DNA of 60,000 nt. Source: Takakia lepidozioides (taxonomy: Eukaryota > Streptophyta > Takakiopsida > Takakiales > Takakiaceae). Shown here piece after piece: positions 21,001 to 37,939 of the stretch. The first letter of the stretch is position 1. Each line of letters starts with the position of its first letter. The stretch spans positions 72,399,053 to 72,459,052 of the forward strand of contig CM060732.1 in assembly GCA_030704615.1 (NCBI GenBank), written 5' to 3'. The position numbers and the translations under genes were made by a program. The notes beneath the pieces are model-generated. The model was not told the origin of the DNA and searched no databases. It saw nothing but the letters and a program-made list of their open reading frames with translations.

Positions 21001-23276
21001 TTTTTTTGACAGTGCTTCACCTAATACAAACAACCCACGAGGCGACGATTCCAGTTATTATCATTGGACCGCATTAGTAACATGTAATTTGGACCATGTT
21101 ACAAGTTACAACATCAACCAGACTGTTTTTGAGAAAGCAACCCTCCAGCCACTTCTCCGGGTAGCTATTTTTCGGGTCATTTGATGAGGAGAGAACTCAA
21201 ATGACAAAAAAAAAAGGAAAAAAAAAGAAAAGATCAACCTTTCTGAGAAAACGATATATTGTATAAAGGGAGGCTCACTTGGGAGGTGAATTGGTATGAG
21301 ACCTGCCCACAGTCGCAACACCTGCGTGATGATACTGTGTTGGTTTCTTGTCGTTGTGCAGGTCAGGCAGGCAGCAGACGTGTTCGGGATAAGAATGCCG
21401 AGGCCTCGCTGGCACTGGATTGTCACTGCAGAATGTCAAATCCCTCTATGTAACTTACTGCTCACAGGCTCAGTGGAGGGTGTGCTGTGCTTGTTGCCGC
21501 GCTGGTAGAGTATCACAGTGACCCCTTCATCAAATTTGCTGAGTATCATAGTAATCAACTTCCCGGGAGGACGATTCAAGAGGTTGACTTCCCTTTGCTT
21601 GTGGGGTTTTACTTCTGCACTTACAGATCCTTCTTCATTTGGGTCTTTTACAATAAGGCTTTAGAGGGTTTTGATGAACTGAAGAGAGTTTAGTACAAGA
21701 CTGGCACAGTCTACAACGATGGAAGTGAAAAAAACAACCTGTTGCTTGCTTATCCATCACATGCATCTCATTCCATGGTTCTCAAGTGCAAGGGATATCA
21801 ACATTGTTGATCAACTTAAAGTGAGTAAAGAGGTGATGATTCCTATTATTAGTACTGCTAATCTACAGTGAGAGGAGAAAATAGCCTCTTTGAACTAACC
21901 TTGTTCAATTTGGACTTGGTCCTGTCACTGTCTTATTCGGTGTGACATTTGTGTGCAGCTTAGTGCTTATCTTATGCCCATTGGGCGTTTGTATCTCTCG
22001 CCCCCAATTAACATACAATGCGGACTACGTTAGGAGTTTGAGTTTCAGGGAAAGCAGTCCTTCAGCTACTTTTCCGAGCGAAATTTTCGTCATTTGATGC
22101 TGATGAATCCGTTCACAAGATCAACCTTTCTGAGATATCGATTAAGTTTATACCCGATGCAAAGGGAGGCTCAGCTGGGCAGGTGAAGTGGTATGAGACC
22201 TGCCCACATTCACAAAACCTGCATGAACGGATACACACAACACATGCGTTGGTTCGTTGTCGTTGTGCTGCAGGAGGTCTTTGCGATGAAAGATTCCCAG
22301 AGATGTCAACTCTCTCACAATGAATGTGCTGAGTCGGATTGCTATCGATTTCCACGATTTCCAGAGTGTTTTGTACGAAGACCAGTGTAACTTTCACTGA
22401 ATCTTCAGTAGAACTGCGCACAGAAAGAGCCCAGGAACCATTCTCTTGGTGAGCGGCAGGTCTCATACTGCTCGTCTTCATGGGCACTAGCTAGTTGTGC
22501 AAGGAAGCTCCAGTGTGGCTTCCCAAGCCTGGGGAGTAGGCCATAGCTTTTTCCATAGCAATTTCAAACACTTCTGCAGGAGCGATCCACAGGGTAGCTC
22601 CCACACATGTCAGTGCCTTGTTGAGTGAACACATGGATGCCTAGGTTGGTGGGCAGCTACCTGATGTGGACAATCTGCATGGCTGGCCAACTTCTTTGTG
22701 CTTTGGAAGCCCCCATGAGTTTGGTGTGACAGAATGACCGAGCAAAAATGCTGACTTGCATGAAAAGTGACTGATTGATAAGATGTATGGTCAGAGGGTG
22801 GAATCGGCCCAGGGCTCGAGTCTGCAACCCATTAGTACTACAAGACTGCAAAAGTCAATTCAGATAAATTTACTGTAATGCAACGCAATGGGATGATCTC
22901 CATCTTCCTGAAGAGAATTGTCCCAAGTCAATTGTAAGTCAATACTTAGTGACACAAACTCTGACTGCCCTACCAGTCAAGTGTGCCTTGCTGGGTGACC
23001 AGGCACAACTTGGGCACTGCAAGGAACCCAGTCTGGGGACTTTGCAAGTACCTGCAAGGACCCAAATGGCTGACAACCTACTTACGAAGTAGAATGATGG
23101 AACTGAGTTGAGCAAAGAGCATCTTACTTCTGTCAAACTTACTTTACAGAGACCAACTCATATTACAATATAGAGACAATTTGATTGCCAAGTCAACTCA
23201 CTCCGCAATCCAATAGATCAATCATGGGGTTGGGTGGCCCCAACTCAGTCCAGCTTACTGTATGATGCATGATCAG
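21001..23276. repeat. Intergenic, with a diverged ~0.93-kb direct repeat
   Basis: Segments at about 21115-21375 and 22045-22275 share AGATCAACCTTTCTGAGA, GTATGAGACCTGCCCACA and TCGTTGTGC blocks with small indels. The second can be read as an open frame on the plus strand including KWYETCPHSQNL, and the first partly in the same sense, so they may derive from an old coding repeat. No known domain was recognised. The rest (21.4-22.0 and 22.5-23.27 kb) shows nothing. Confidence 0.5.
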
Positions 23277-26200
23277 CTAAGTGGCATCCTCTACAGTGGA
23301 TATTTGTACGGGGAGAGACCGATTGGTAGTCTCACCTAATCTCACCAATGAGGGTGATTTGGGTCCGCGTGCATATTCTATTACCATAGGCTTTCCTTTA
23401 AGATTATAACCATTCACCAGCTTTAGTGCCTGACCCGCTGTCTCCACATCTGCAATCAATTTCAAGGCAAACACAATTTGAATGATGCATTTAGCAGAAA
23501 ATATTCCATTCAGAGGGATACATGACAATGTACATATTTTCGGATCTACCTTTCCAAGACTATATAGATGGAGTCCATGCAAGTATTTGTTAGAAAAGTG
23601 GAACTACCATGTAAATGTGTCTTAGTTGTATCTCAATAGTTCTAGTCTGTACTATGATAAGCGATCTCATACCCCGCGCGTCTTCGCTTGGCAAATTTTT
23701 GACTGATTTCCTGATCACCCACAAGCGCATACACTACCAGAAGGCACGGAAAATTTCATGTTCGCACAACATAAACAGAAGTTCCCACTTGTGGGAGGGT
23801 CACATCTGTGCTGACCAAAGGAATAGCTTCCAGATGGCCCTATGACCACAGCCTGCCACGTCAGTGTCTAGGGGTGTAAGCAAATGTGCTGCAACGTGTT
23901 TTGTGTGATAGTTAGGCTTGGTGATGCAGTCAAAGGACCTAAATAAAGCTGTGACTGTGCGAGCGATAGGTCTTAAGTGGTCTGAAGACTCCTTATCATA
24001 AAGCAAACAAAGCCACTGCCTCCCAATCATAAGTTCCAGTGTCAGTTAAAACACATCCCCAGAAGACATACATATAGCCACTAACATCAGTCAGGATATG
24101 CAAACATCATACCAACCTACTCTAAAAATGCAAACAAAAAGGACTGTGTGCATCAACCCCAACTGTATGCTCAAAATGCATGGAATCAAACATCAATCCA
24201 CAGATCCTTGACCCTCCCAAAACCATATCGGCAGAGCTCAGGCAAGGCTGCCTACCAGGAAAAGTGACAAATGCCTGGCCTTTCATACGCCCACGTTGCA
24301 TCAACCGAAACACAAACTGCTGCCCTCCACTCCTTTGAAATCGTATGAACAGCGCTTTCAAGTCCGATTCTATGACTCCCGGCACCAGGTTTTTTATATA
24401 CAGAGTCTGTGTCAATTTTGGCAAATAAGTCAATTGAGAAGTCATGGTTTGAGCAATCAGCATCTACCACTGAGAAGTACTACTAGACAGTCTCAGTAAT
24501 CAGCATCTACCAATTACAGTAGTACATGGACAATCTTCATAGGTAAGACATCACTTGATGAGCACTCAAGCCCACGGTTCTTTGACATGATAATGATCAG
24601 GGTTATCATATGGAGAATGTGTACATTAGAGGGGTCACCAGGCGCGTAGTTTGCAAACTTCCCTCCGGGCAACTGCCGTATATCCTCCTCCCCCAACTGA
24701 CTAGCACGAATCTCTTCTTCGGACACCTCCCTTACACACTCCTCCATAGAACTCTCTGTCTCCGGTGCCTCTATTGTGTTGGCAGACTTGGATCTTGCAC
24801 CTGTGCAAGAAAGCACATCCCTTACTGCTGTTGGAGACATAGTAGCCCTGGAGAGAGCCTCCTGCTGTCTCTGCTCCAGATAGGTGTACATGTCGAGCAC
24901 TGGAGGGGCTGGGCTTGCAAAAACTTCAGCAGCCGTTCGGGGAGCATCCTCTTCCGCCATGCATCTGGCTCGTTCCTAGTTAATCACATTCTTGTCAGCA
25001 CCCTAGAACAACCCAATTGGCGATTATGATAATTGCAGGTTTGTGGTGTATGTCACCAACCATGGTCAACCCAGCTATCAAAAGGGAGGTCATAGGGTCA
25101 CTGCTGACGTAATGTGTGGGTACTTGGTGCTTTCAAGTTCTTTGGGGAGGGTTGCGCCAACCAGGCTGCCCCAATTGTGGCCGTTAGAAGGTCTCTCCAC
25201 TGTCCAAAGGAAAGGCAGTAGCCCCTTAGGGTGAAGAGAACCATAATTTAAGCTTCCTTCACCATGAGGCCACCTTTTCTCCTGGTAAAAGCAAAGAGAC
25301 AAGCCTTTGCCAATGGAAGGGATGCCACATGCGTGATAAGTTACGATCAGAGATCACATAATCTGAAAACTTTTGCAAGATGCAGATTTTGACCCCAGGA
25401 ATTGGCACTGGCATGAGGAAGGAGTTACCTCCATTCACCTAATTAGTGCTGAATTGCAGGAGTGCCCCATAGGCTTGTGTGTGTGAGAGAGGGTGGTTTG
25501 CTTACTTCTGGAGTAGTTCCCTTGCACAGCTCACTCTGCTCAACTTCTCCCAACAATGGCTTGCGACCACCAGTGCCTGCTATCCCCAGCACATGCAAAC
25601 AGTAATCTTTGTATTTTGGCAAAATTTCCTCTACTACAGTGCCTATTGATGCTTGTAAGAATCATTTTGTCAAATTCTTACAAAGTCGTACAATTAGCAG
25701 CTAATTTCACTGCCACTCAATAACACGTAAGGGTTTCATGCACTCAATCCTTCCAAGATGTCAATGACAGAAAGCTATCAGATAAATACCGTCTGAACTG
25801 AGGTGCGCAATGCCATGCAGCCTGTCTTTGCTCTGCGGCAGTGAGGCCTCCAGCTCTTCTGCATGCCTTCCTCGCTTTGGCTGCCCTCTCTGTGTGTCGC
25901 TGCCCCGCTCTCTTTCCAGTGCAGCTAGTTGCTGCTGCTCTACTTCTATTCTTTGTATAAATGCTGGGTGTGCACCATATCTCTTGCGCTTGAATCCTGC
26001 CTACATGTTAGAATGTTGTTAGCAGTCATGACACGGAGGTCAGCAGAAGAACAATGTCTGCGCCCCAGAACTAGGAGAATCAAGCCAAAATGTTGTTCAT
26101 GCTTGCCAGCAAGATGTCAGCAGCTCTATCAAAGGCACAAATGTTCAGCGAGCCCATACCTTTTCAGCAGAAGTACAAGGCACAGACAAAGCCCGGTTTT

Positions 26201-27823
26201 CGGCAACTTTTAGAAAATGGTCCCTGTTCAAGCCACAGGGCACCCATGAAGTTTGACAGATGCATGATGTAAACCCCCTTCTCATCGGGGAGGGGGGGGA
26301 GAGAGTCTTCCTTTGAACAATAAACAGATACAGAGAGGAAAGAGAGATTGTCAATGCCGGATGTGAGGGCGGCCTGAGGAAAATATCTAAAATCTGATAC
26401 AATGCCCAGGGTTGTCTCAGCAGAGAGCGATTCCCTTCAGGACCGTCAAGAACATAGTCCCTGCACCTCTGTTTACCACCTATGCTGAGCCTAAGGACTT
26501 GGCCCTGTTGGGGTCTAATTGCTGGGCAGCTCACGCATAGCAGATTGATGCTTGTGTGAAGGGCTTTCTAGAGGAAATCTGGAAAGCCCAAACTAATTGT
26601 TTATACCAAGGTAAGTCCCACAACTGGAGCGAGCCCCTCACAAGTAGTCTCTGTTCCTTCTTGTTCTGCCCAAACTGGGCAAGGGACAATGGCCACAAGG
26701 CTATGCAAACAACATCTTATGAGTACGTCAGAAGCCAAGTGTGTCATTGAACAGAAACGGAGGGGAGGAGGTATACACACTTGATTTCAGCATCCGACAA
26801 GCCCTTCGACTGCAGTAGATCACGAAGGGCCCAAGCTTTCTCATCAGCCTGTCTTTGTCGCAAGGAAAGTTCTCGAAATTCGGCCAGGCTTGCCACGCCG
26901 GCTGATGCATGGCCAATGCATCGCATACTCTCTGTGGCCTCCTTGAAGTCCACTTGCTCCAGTCTGGGTCAATATGCTCTTTTTGTCAGACTGTTGATTT
27001 CCATTACGAAATGCCAAAACAACACTCTACTACCTAGAGTGTGGTGCAATTTGCAGCTGCAACAAGGTTACTTTGCCAGAACATCCAATAACCAGGATTT
27101 CCCAGCCCACATTTCTGACTTGACGCTGACTCCATTAAGTGGAGACAAGTGCCCATGAACACATGGAGCAGCAAACCTCCCCCGACTGTTGCGAAAATGT
27201 ATCCATTGTATGAACCTCACTTCAGTCTGCTTGAGGCTAGAAACAACATTGACCACATGAGGGAACTTGGGATTTTAGTGACAAGAATTGATGTGCAGGA
27301 TAATATCTGGATGACAATCACACAAAATAGTGAACTTTTAATTATCTATCAGATCATACATTGTAGTACATGTGCCAAAAAATTTTCCATGACTTTCTAG
27401 CTATGTCAGCCACAAAATTCACGTGCCTACAATCTCCTAATGCATAATTCTAGCAGGAAATTTATACAGATGTCTTGCACTGAACTATGTTTACCATACA
27501 CATGTGGCATTAGATCCTACACCAGGTTTGTGCAGCGATTCCAGGCCTGCTGCTCTACCCCTATGAATGGACAGATGGGATTCTCTCAATGGTTTTACTG
27601 CCCCTCGCACTGTCAAAGGGAGAAGAAGAAATTTCACAATTCTCAAAAAGACTTGCTGCTTGCATACGGTCGTACTTTGGTTTCCAACAAGCGGTGCTGT
27701 TCTACAGCAAGAAAAGAGGGTTCCACACCTGCCTGTGGTGGAAAGCTGTTTCTCCAGCAGCTGCTGCAGGGTAACCTCTGCTTGTGATTTGACGGGCGGG
27801 CCCCCTTCCTGACAGGCCGCCAT
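23277..27823 (-). CDS. RBM41: RBM41-like single-RRM protein (putative U12-type spliceosome factor)
   Basis: Seven exons join in consistent phase: 27823-27729, 26963-26777, 26000-25790, 25576-25506, 24975-24625, 24406-24256, 23449-23277. They give about 412 residues. The only RRM is C-terminal (from about residue 306) with RNP2 LYIKNL and RNP1 KGQAFVTF, then LVNGYNLKGKPMVIEYARG. It is preceded by a (Y)xPGDPS linker typical of the RNPC3/65K and RBM41 pair. The N-terminus is helical and charged (LQQLLEKQL; FRELSLRQRQADEKAW) and contains no first RRM. This plan and length match remembered vertebrate RBM41, a paralogue of U11/U12-65K tied to the U12 snRNP. A two-RRM U11/U12-65K that lost its first RRM is the alternative. 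The exon 2 donor is ambiguous (GTATAC or GTGTGT). Confidence 0.75.
26300..26726 (+). mobile_element. 5'-truncated LINE fragment in an intron of the RBM41-like gene
   Basis: On the plus strand this piece reads like the C-terminal end of the 3.3-8.1 kb LINE: a degenerate knuckle region, then KGFLEEIWKAQTN-x-LYQGKS, matching KGFLEDIWKTRINSLYGGKS. It ends CATCTTATGAGTAC, the family 3' end. It is old: frames are broken. The 5' junction is not clear (somewhere between 26.0 and 26.3 kb) and no target-site duplication was found. It lies antisense to the host gene within intron 2. Confidence 0.85.
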
Positions 27824-28078
27824 GATGCGTCCCAAGTCTCAACCGAGCTCCCAGATCACACGAACAATGCGCATCCGGCCTTGAGAATCCTCGCCATGCT
27901 CCTCTCGTTTTCACTTTGCCCTAACCCTAATGGATGTCGTCGTAAATGAGGAGGGATATCCATACACTTGGAGCTGAACTATCAACCACGATGAGCATTA
28001 TTCATCCATAGACCGGATGCTACATCCAGAGATCGCTGCAGGAGAGAGAGAGAGAAAAGACAGTGAGTGGAGGAGACG
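27824..28078. promoter_or_regulatory. Shared divergent promoter interval
   Basis: Only 255 bp separate the start codons of the RBM41-like gene (minus) and the aldo/keto reductase (plus), so both 5' leaders and core promoters must fit here. A GA run (GAGAGAGAGAGA, about 28.04 kb) lies in the reductase leader. No clear TATA box was seen for either gene. Confidence 0.5.
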
Positions 28079-31000
28079 ATGGCAGCAGGCCAGGGAGGAG
28101 CGAGGCAATGGCGAGGCTGGAGATCGACGCAGCATCAGCAGCGCCTGCGGTTCTCGGCTCTAGTGACATGCAATGCATTGATAACATTCGCGTGCTCGCT
28201 TCTTCTGGCTGTTCATTTCTTGTGGCGGCCTGGCCCCGATTTATACAAGGACCAACTGCAATTTTCTTTCGAGCAGGAGAGGCGGACATGGACTACGACC
28301 ATTGGGAAAGTGAACGAAGACAGTGTGTCTCTTGTTCACTCCAAATCGAGCCCCGGTTTTGTCACTCTTCATAATGGCGTGCTCAGTATGTGATGCTTTG
28401 TCCAGTTGGTGGGATTTGAAGATTTTTTTTAATTCAAGTGTCAGATAGCTACCCGCGGAGTGCACATATCATTAATGATTCTGTTTGCTTCGGCGTTTGT
28501 TTCTTGTCTGGCTTTTGGTGGTACTTTCTCGCGATGTTCGCAATGAAGAAAGGAAATGTTCCTTCCATCGCTCGCTTAAAGATGCTGTGTTTCCCTATTG
28601 AAGAGGAATCTTTCAACAATTTACGAGGGGCAAACCTCTTGTTTGCTCTCACGACATATTCGCACGATTAATTGTGCGTGCCGTAGTACTAAGCCCAGAA
28701 TTCAAGAGGGTGGGTGTGGAACATGCATGATTGGGGAGAGGCTAGCCTAACAGCAGAGACATACGAGCTGAATGTCTCAGCAGGGTGGGTTTGGGGCAGT
28801 GCCACAGCTGGGATTTGGAACAGCAGGTCTGGGTCTTTCCACTGAGGTTGCAGTATCCTGGGCTCTGCAATCTGGCTATAGGTTTGTCCTCCACTCTATT
28901 TTTATCCAAGAGTGGAAGGCATATACATGTGGAATGGCAATGCATGTTTTATTTCTAGATAGGGCCTTAAGCATGCACTTGGAAGATCTAATAGCATCAG
29001 AGGGGGCAGTGTTACAGATTATTGGATTCAGCGCAGGCCTCCGAATGGTACAATGAGAAGGCTGTTGGTGCTGCAATTAAACACTTTGGCCTCCCAAGGC
29101 ATGAACTGTTCCTGGTTTCAAAGGTATAAATCCAAGCCTACGATATCTCATGCAGTGTTTCCCATCGTGCTACTGCTACTTAATGCCACCCATTGTATAG
29201 CTAAACACAACTTATGACCACAGTTTTTCCGTTTTATGAGTTATAACCAGAAAGAGCTTGCCAATTGACAGTTTTTGTATTGATTATCTTGATGTGACAG
29301 CTACACCCAAGGCACTTGGGATACGAGGTCACAAGGCAGCACTTCAACAGCTCCTTGCAAGATTTGCATACATCATATCTGGACCTCTTCCTGCTTCACT
29401 ATCCCAGCTGCTTTCCTACCATATGTGGGGACTATAAGCCTGCTGGATCCTGGCAAGAAAGGTGTGCATTTGGTGCTACAAATTGTATCCGAATTTCTTT
29501 TACCTTCTCTCCCTTTTTGGGGCTCTGTTTTAAGTAGAGACTACCCAGTCAGTTGGGCAGAGTCAATGAAGTGATCAACCAGTATGTTTAATCTGTCTAA
29601 CTTGACTTGGTCAATGGTTAATTGTAACTCTGGAGATATCTTGATACTTATAATAATATGAATCGGTCAATGGTGTCCAAGACACAGCCCTTGCATTTGG
29701 CATGCCCTTGTTTGATCGATATTATTACTTCAGTCATAAGTTACTTACATAGACTACAAATGTATTAAAATTAGACAGAAAAAATCTGAAAATAGCCCAG
29801 AGAGGACTGCAAGGGCCCATTGGACAACTTAGAACAAACCATGAACAATTTCAGAACAAGCAATTGTGAGCCCGAAGAAAAAGATCCTGTGCAAGGCACT
29901 TCAGATCTTCAACGCTGAAGGCCTCTGCTAAAGATTGGGAAGCTCTAAAGAGACAATAGTATCTCCCTTGCATCTAGGCAGGACGAGAGATGAAAAAGTG
30001 GTGTCTGTTTTCACTTCCTGTGCAGCCAGGAGAGAGAGAGATTAACTGACCTCCCTTGTGTGGATTGCCATGGCAGCTGGAAGGCCTTAGAAGATCTCTA
30101 TCATGAACTAAAAATCAGGACAATTGGGGTAAGTCTTGCCCACTCTTCGTCTTTCCTCATGTTGTAAGAATCCTACTGTTATCCATGAAAACTGCCTTAA
30201 AGTTTCCCAATCTTAAAAGAATGTTTGTATGATAGATCTAAGAAGTCGGAGGCAAGATGTCAGGTGAGCAATTTCAACAAGGAGGAGCTCCAGCAGCTTG
30301 TTGCGATTGCACGGGTCAAACCTTTTGTAGTTCAAAGGTAGGTGGACCTTTTTCAACTATCCATTTTTGAACTGGATGTACTTCACCTGTGTGAGTTAGA
30401 AGTAGTGGGGATTAAATGTGGGGGGGGGGGGGGGGGGCAGTTAGATACATCTTGCTATAGAGACAAATATTATTTTTGTATAGCAGGACTATGTTCTTCA
30501 GGACAGTTTTGGTGCATGTAGGCTGCATTGTTAATGAATGACCACATCCAGTTCTTCCACATTCCGAGCTCAAAGGGTAAGTGTTATGTCATATGCACAT
30601 TATCTTATTTGGGTCTAGAGGGATGTAGAACTTCTTTGGGTTGTTCTTGAAAGAGGAGAAAGTGCAAAATCTGGTCAACATGATGACGGAGTCTTTGACA
30701 TAGAGTTTCAACCATCTGCACACGTCATGCTCTGTGATATTCCTCCCCATGCCATAAGCTGCCAAGATCAGGCCATCTCATCTGAAAACACTGAGGATGA
30801 GGCCTTCACCCCATGTGCATCTGAGTGCTTTTTTGAAGATACAGTGCCTTTTTTTCTTCAGACTACAGTCCAGTGATAGTACTAAGAATGTACTCAGTGC
30901 TGACTTTGAGCTTGGTTTGTGAAAGCAGGAACTCAGACCCTTTCAACTCTGACAACGAGATGCAGGTACTATTGTCCCTCTTTTGGCACCTCCCTTACCC

Positions 31001-32121
31001 ATAAGACCAGTACTGTGCCTCTTATCAATTGGTCCTCCATGATTCAATCAGAGTATTTAGTACACAGGGTTGTGTTGACATTGCTATGTTGTGCTGTAAC
31101 ACCTGCTGTAGCTTTATGGTGATTAGGCAATTTGCATATGGAACTGTATTTTTTCACGCTAACAAGCTTCAACTTACTGCAAACATGAATTTGAAATTGA
31201 GGAAGCTACATTATGTGAAGTATGGGCGCTAACTCTGACTAGTTATAATTGATTCAGGAATATTGTCATAAAGAGGGGATTCAATACATGGGTTACAGCA
31301 CGTTAGGCAGCCAGTGGCTTATGCGAGGGTTCTTGTCCAACCCGGTATTCTATCAAATCCAGTTCTTTCTTTGGATGTGTTCATCATTATGTTTGCCAAC
31401 CAAAAATCTGTAAATTATTTAGAATTTATTGTATTCTAATGCTAGGTGGGTGGTGAACTTTGTTCTGAGATTCAACTTTGCAAATTGTTGGGTTGAGTTA
31501 TGTTCTTTTGATATGTCGATGTGAGCAGGTGCTCAATCATCCCACAATTTGGAGTATTGCAGCTACTCAGAATTGCAGTCCTGCTCAGGTATATCTTTCT
31601 TGCAAATTCAGGGAATCTAGGAGCAAAACTTGGCATGTACAATTGCAGGTTGTGCCAGACCCTTGTCTCATGGCTGTGTTTCTCTGTGAGACTCAGATGT
31701 GAACAAAGTGTCTGCAGTGCAAGCACAGCTGCATGTGTGACATCTGGGCTAGCCAGATTGTAATTTTGTCCCTCGCATTGGTTCCGCACACAGTTCTGGA
31801 GCAGCCTCCATCCCTGGTTGGTCGAGGTCTGATGGCAGGATTGGACAGTAGTATTTGCAGGAGGGTTGCGCGGTCCAGAAATAATGTCATAAGTACAGGG
31901 AGGAGTCAAACGGCAAAATGCAGCTTTGATTGCACTCATGTTTTGTTGGCATTGAACAGGTGGTTTTGAAGTGGGCTCTAGAGAAACAACAGGTGGTTAT
32001 CCCACGATCTAGTGACCAGCATCGAATATATGAGAATCTACAGGCTCGCCATTGCAAGCTCAGCAATGCCCACATATTCCAAATTGATGCCTTGGATGGT
32101 CATGCTCCTGTGGTAGCCTAA
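28079..32121 (+). CDS. Membrane-anchored aldo/keto reductase
   Basis: Ten exons join in phase: 28079-28385, 28800-28881, 29018-29123, 29301-29461, 30077-30128, 30264-30337, 30929-30965, 31258-31344, 31529-31588, 31960-32121. The product is 375 residues. It has the (alpha/beta)8 aldo/keto reductase fold: NGVLMPQLGFGTAG at the start, catalytic tetrad D133 (LLDSAQ), Y141 (EWYNE), K165 (LVSK) and H198 (LLHYP), then GVSNF and the NADP-binding VVIPRSSD. It reduces carbonyl substrates with NAD(P)H; the substrate cannot be inferred. Unusually, about 85 extra N-terminal residues include a hydrophobic segment (residues 25-49) after a basic stretch, suggesting a signal anchor with the enzyme attached to a membrane. 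An 18-G run lies in intron 6 (30420-30437). Confidence 0.9.
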
Positions 32122-33135
32122 TATGCATTTTTTCTTTCTTGATCTTCCAATTGTTCTCTTTTTTTACATGCAGACTGGTCATAATCATGTTAGGCCCTTA
32201 GCACCGGGTTCCATCTGCAAGCAATAGGCTGAAGTTGTGCAAGCAAGCATTACACTGAAGAGATGGGTTTGCCCCAGAGTAAGAATGGTCAACTAATCAT
32301 GTGGTAAATTTTGTAGTAAAAGGTTTGTTGGTGACGTGCATCTGATGTACATCTATAATTGCAAGACCTCTTTTTAGCCTCCAGTGTTAAGATATTCAAG
32401 GCAATATCGCAAGCCTCATCAATAGGCCATGTTGAAACAAGTTGAGGAAATCTGACATTACTAGGTTTCCCTTGGAAGACATTTCTAGATTTTCCACAAT
32501 GTCACCTGGCCTTGTCACAAACCCACATTTGCTGGTTTCACCATGTCAAACTGCTGGGGCAAGGGGCCAGGGGTATGCATATAATCTTTTCGTTTTGGGG
32601 CGAGATTTGGCAAGTACTCCAGCCATGGAGTGTTTTTCAAATCTTCATACCTGTCAGTTATTTATAATTGTTGGTTATTTGGGTTAACTGGCAGACTGGT
32701 TCTTTAATAACCTAAATGATAAGGTGTGCCACCAACTGGAAGAATTGGCTGACATTCAAAAAGACCAATTTCATGGCCCCCCAAACCCCCAATTCACTGC
32801 CCTGGTAGGTAAGGGTCAGGTGTAGCTACGAAAGCAGAAATGCATTGTAGCCCATACCATCACAAGGTCGGATGCACAAGAGCACTTTGGGCAAATTCAC
32901 TTCAGGGGCCCATAGAGGTGAAAGAAGCAGAAAAAAGACTATTATGCCTGCAAATGATGTAGTCCCAGGTTGAGAGATGTCTCTTTTGAGACTAACTGCT
33001 CACTCTAACCACTGACACTCTTTGACTCCACTCGGCCACCCCTACCAATCAGGCTTGGGGGGTACTGTCACTTCTTTCTGGATAAAGAATGACATTGAAG
33101 ACACCAGAAAGCGTCTCAGAAATCAAATGTATGAG
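32122..33135. other. Intergenic between two convergent genes
   Basis: Both neighbouring genes end here, so the interval should hold two 3' UTRs. No coding exon, RNA gene or repeat was recognised. Confidence 0.5.
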
Positions 33136-37891
<4,756 letters not shown>

Positions 37892-37921
37892 TTTGTGCTG
37901 GAGGCTTTGTTTCTGTTCTAA

Positions 37922-37939
37922 TGGTGTTTTTTAACACCA
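37922..37939 (+). promoter_or_regulatory. Histone mRNA 3' stem-loop
   Basis: TGGTGTT-TTTT-AACACCA forms a perfect hairpin starting 30 nt after the H4 stop codon. Its core GGTGTT/TTTT/AACACC has the canonical layout of the histone 3' element: GG at the base, a 6-bp stem, a 4-nt U-rich loop, a U-A closing pair, and ACC following. The stem sequence differs from the usual GGCYCU. In animals and green algae such a loop binds SLBP and directs processing without a poly(A) tail. Confidence 0.7.

Noticed and set aside
13660-21015. Target-site duplication of the MULE
   Set aside because: No 9-11-bp direct repeat was found at the outer ends of the arms.
26030-26300. Target-site duplication for the LINE fragment at 26.3-26.7 kb
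   Set aside because: GTCAGAAGCCAAG after the 3' end has only a vague match upstream (GTCAGCAGAAGAAC); too weak to claim.
30490-30590. Candidate seventh exon of the aldo/keto reductase near 30.53 kb
   Set aside because: Its frames meet stop codons in the required phase; the exon at 30929-30965 fits both phase and the conserved NSDPFNSD-type segment.
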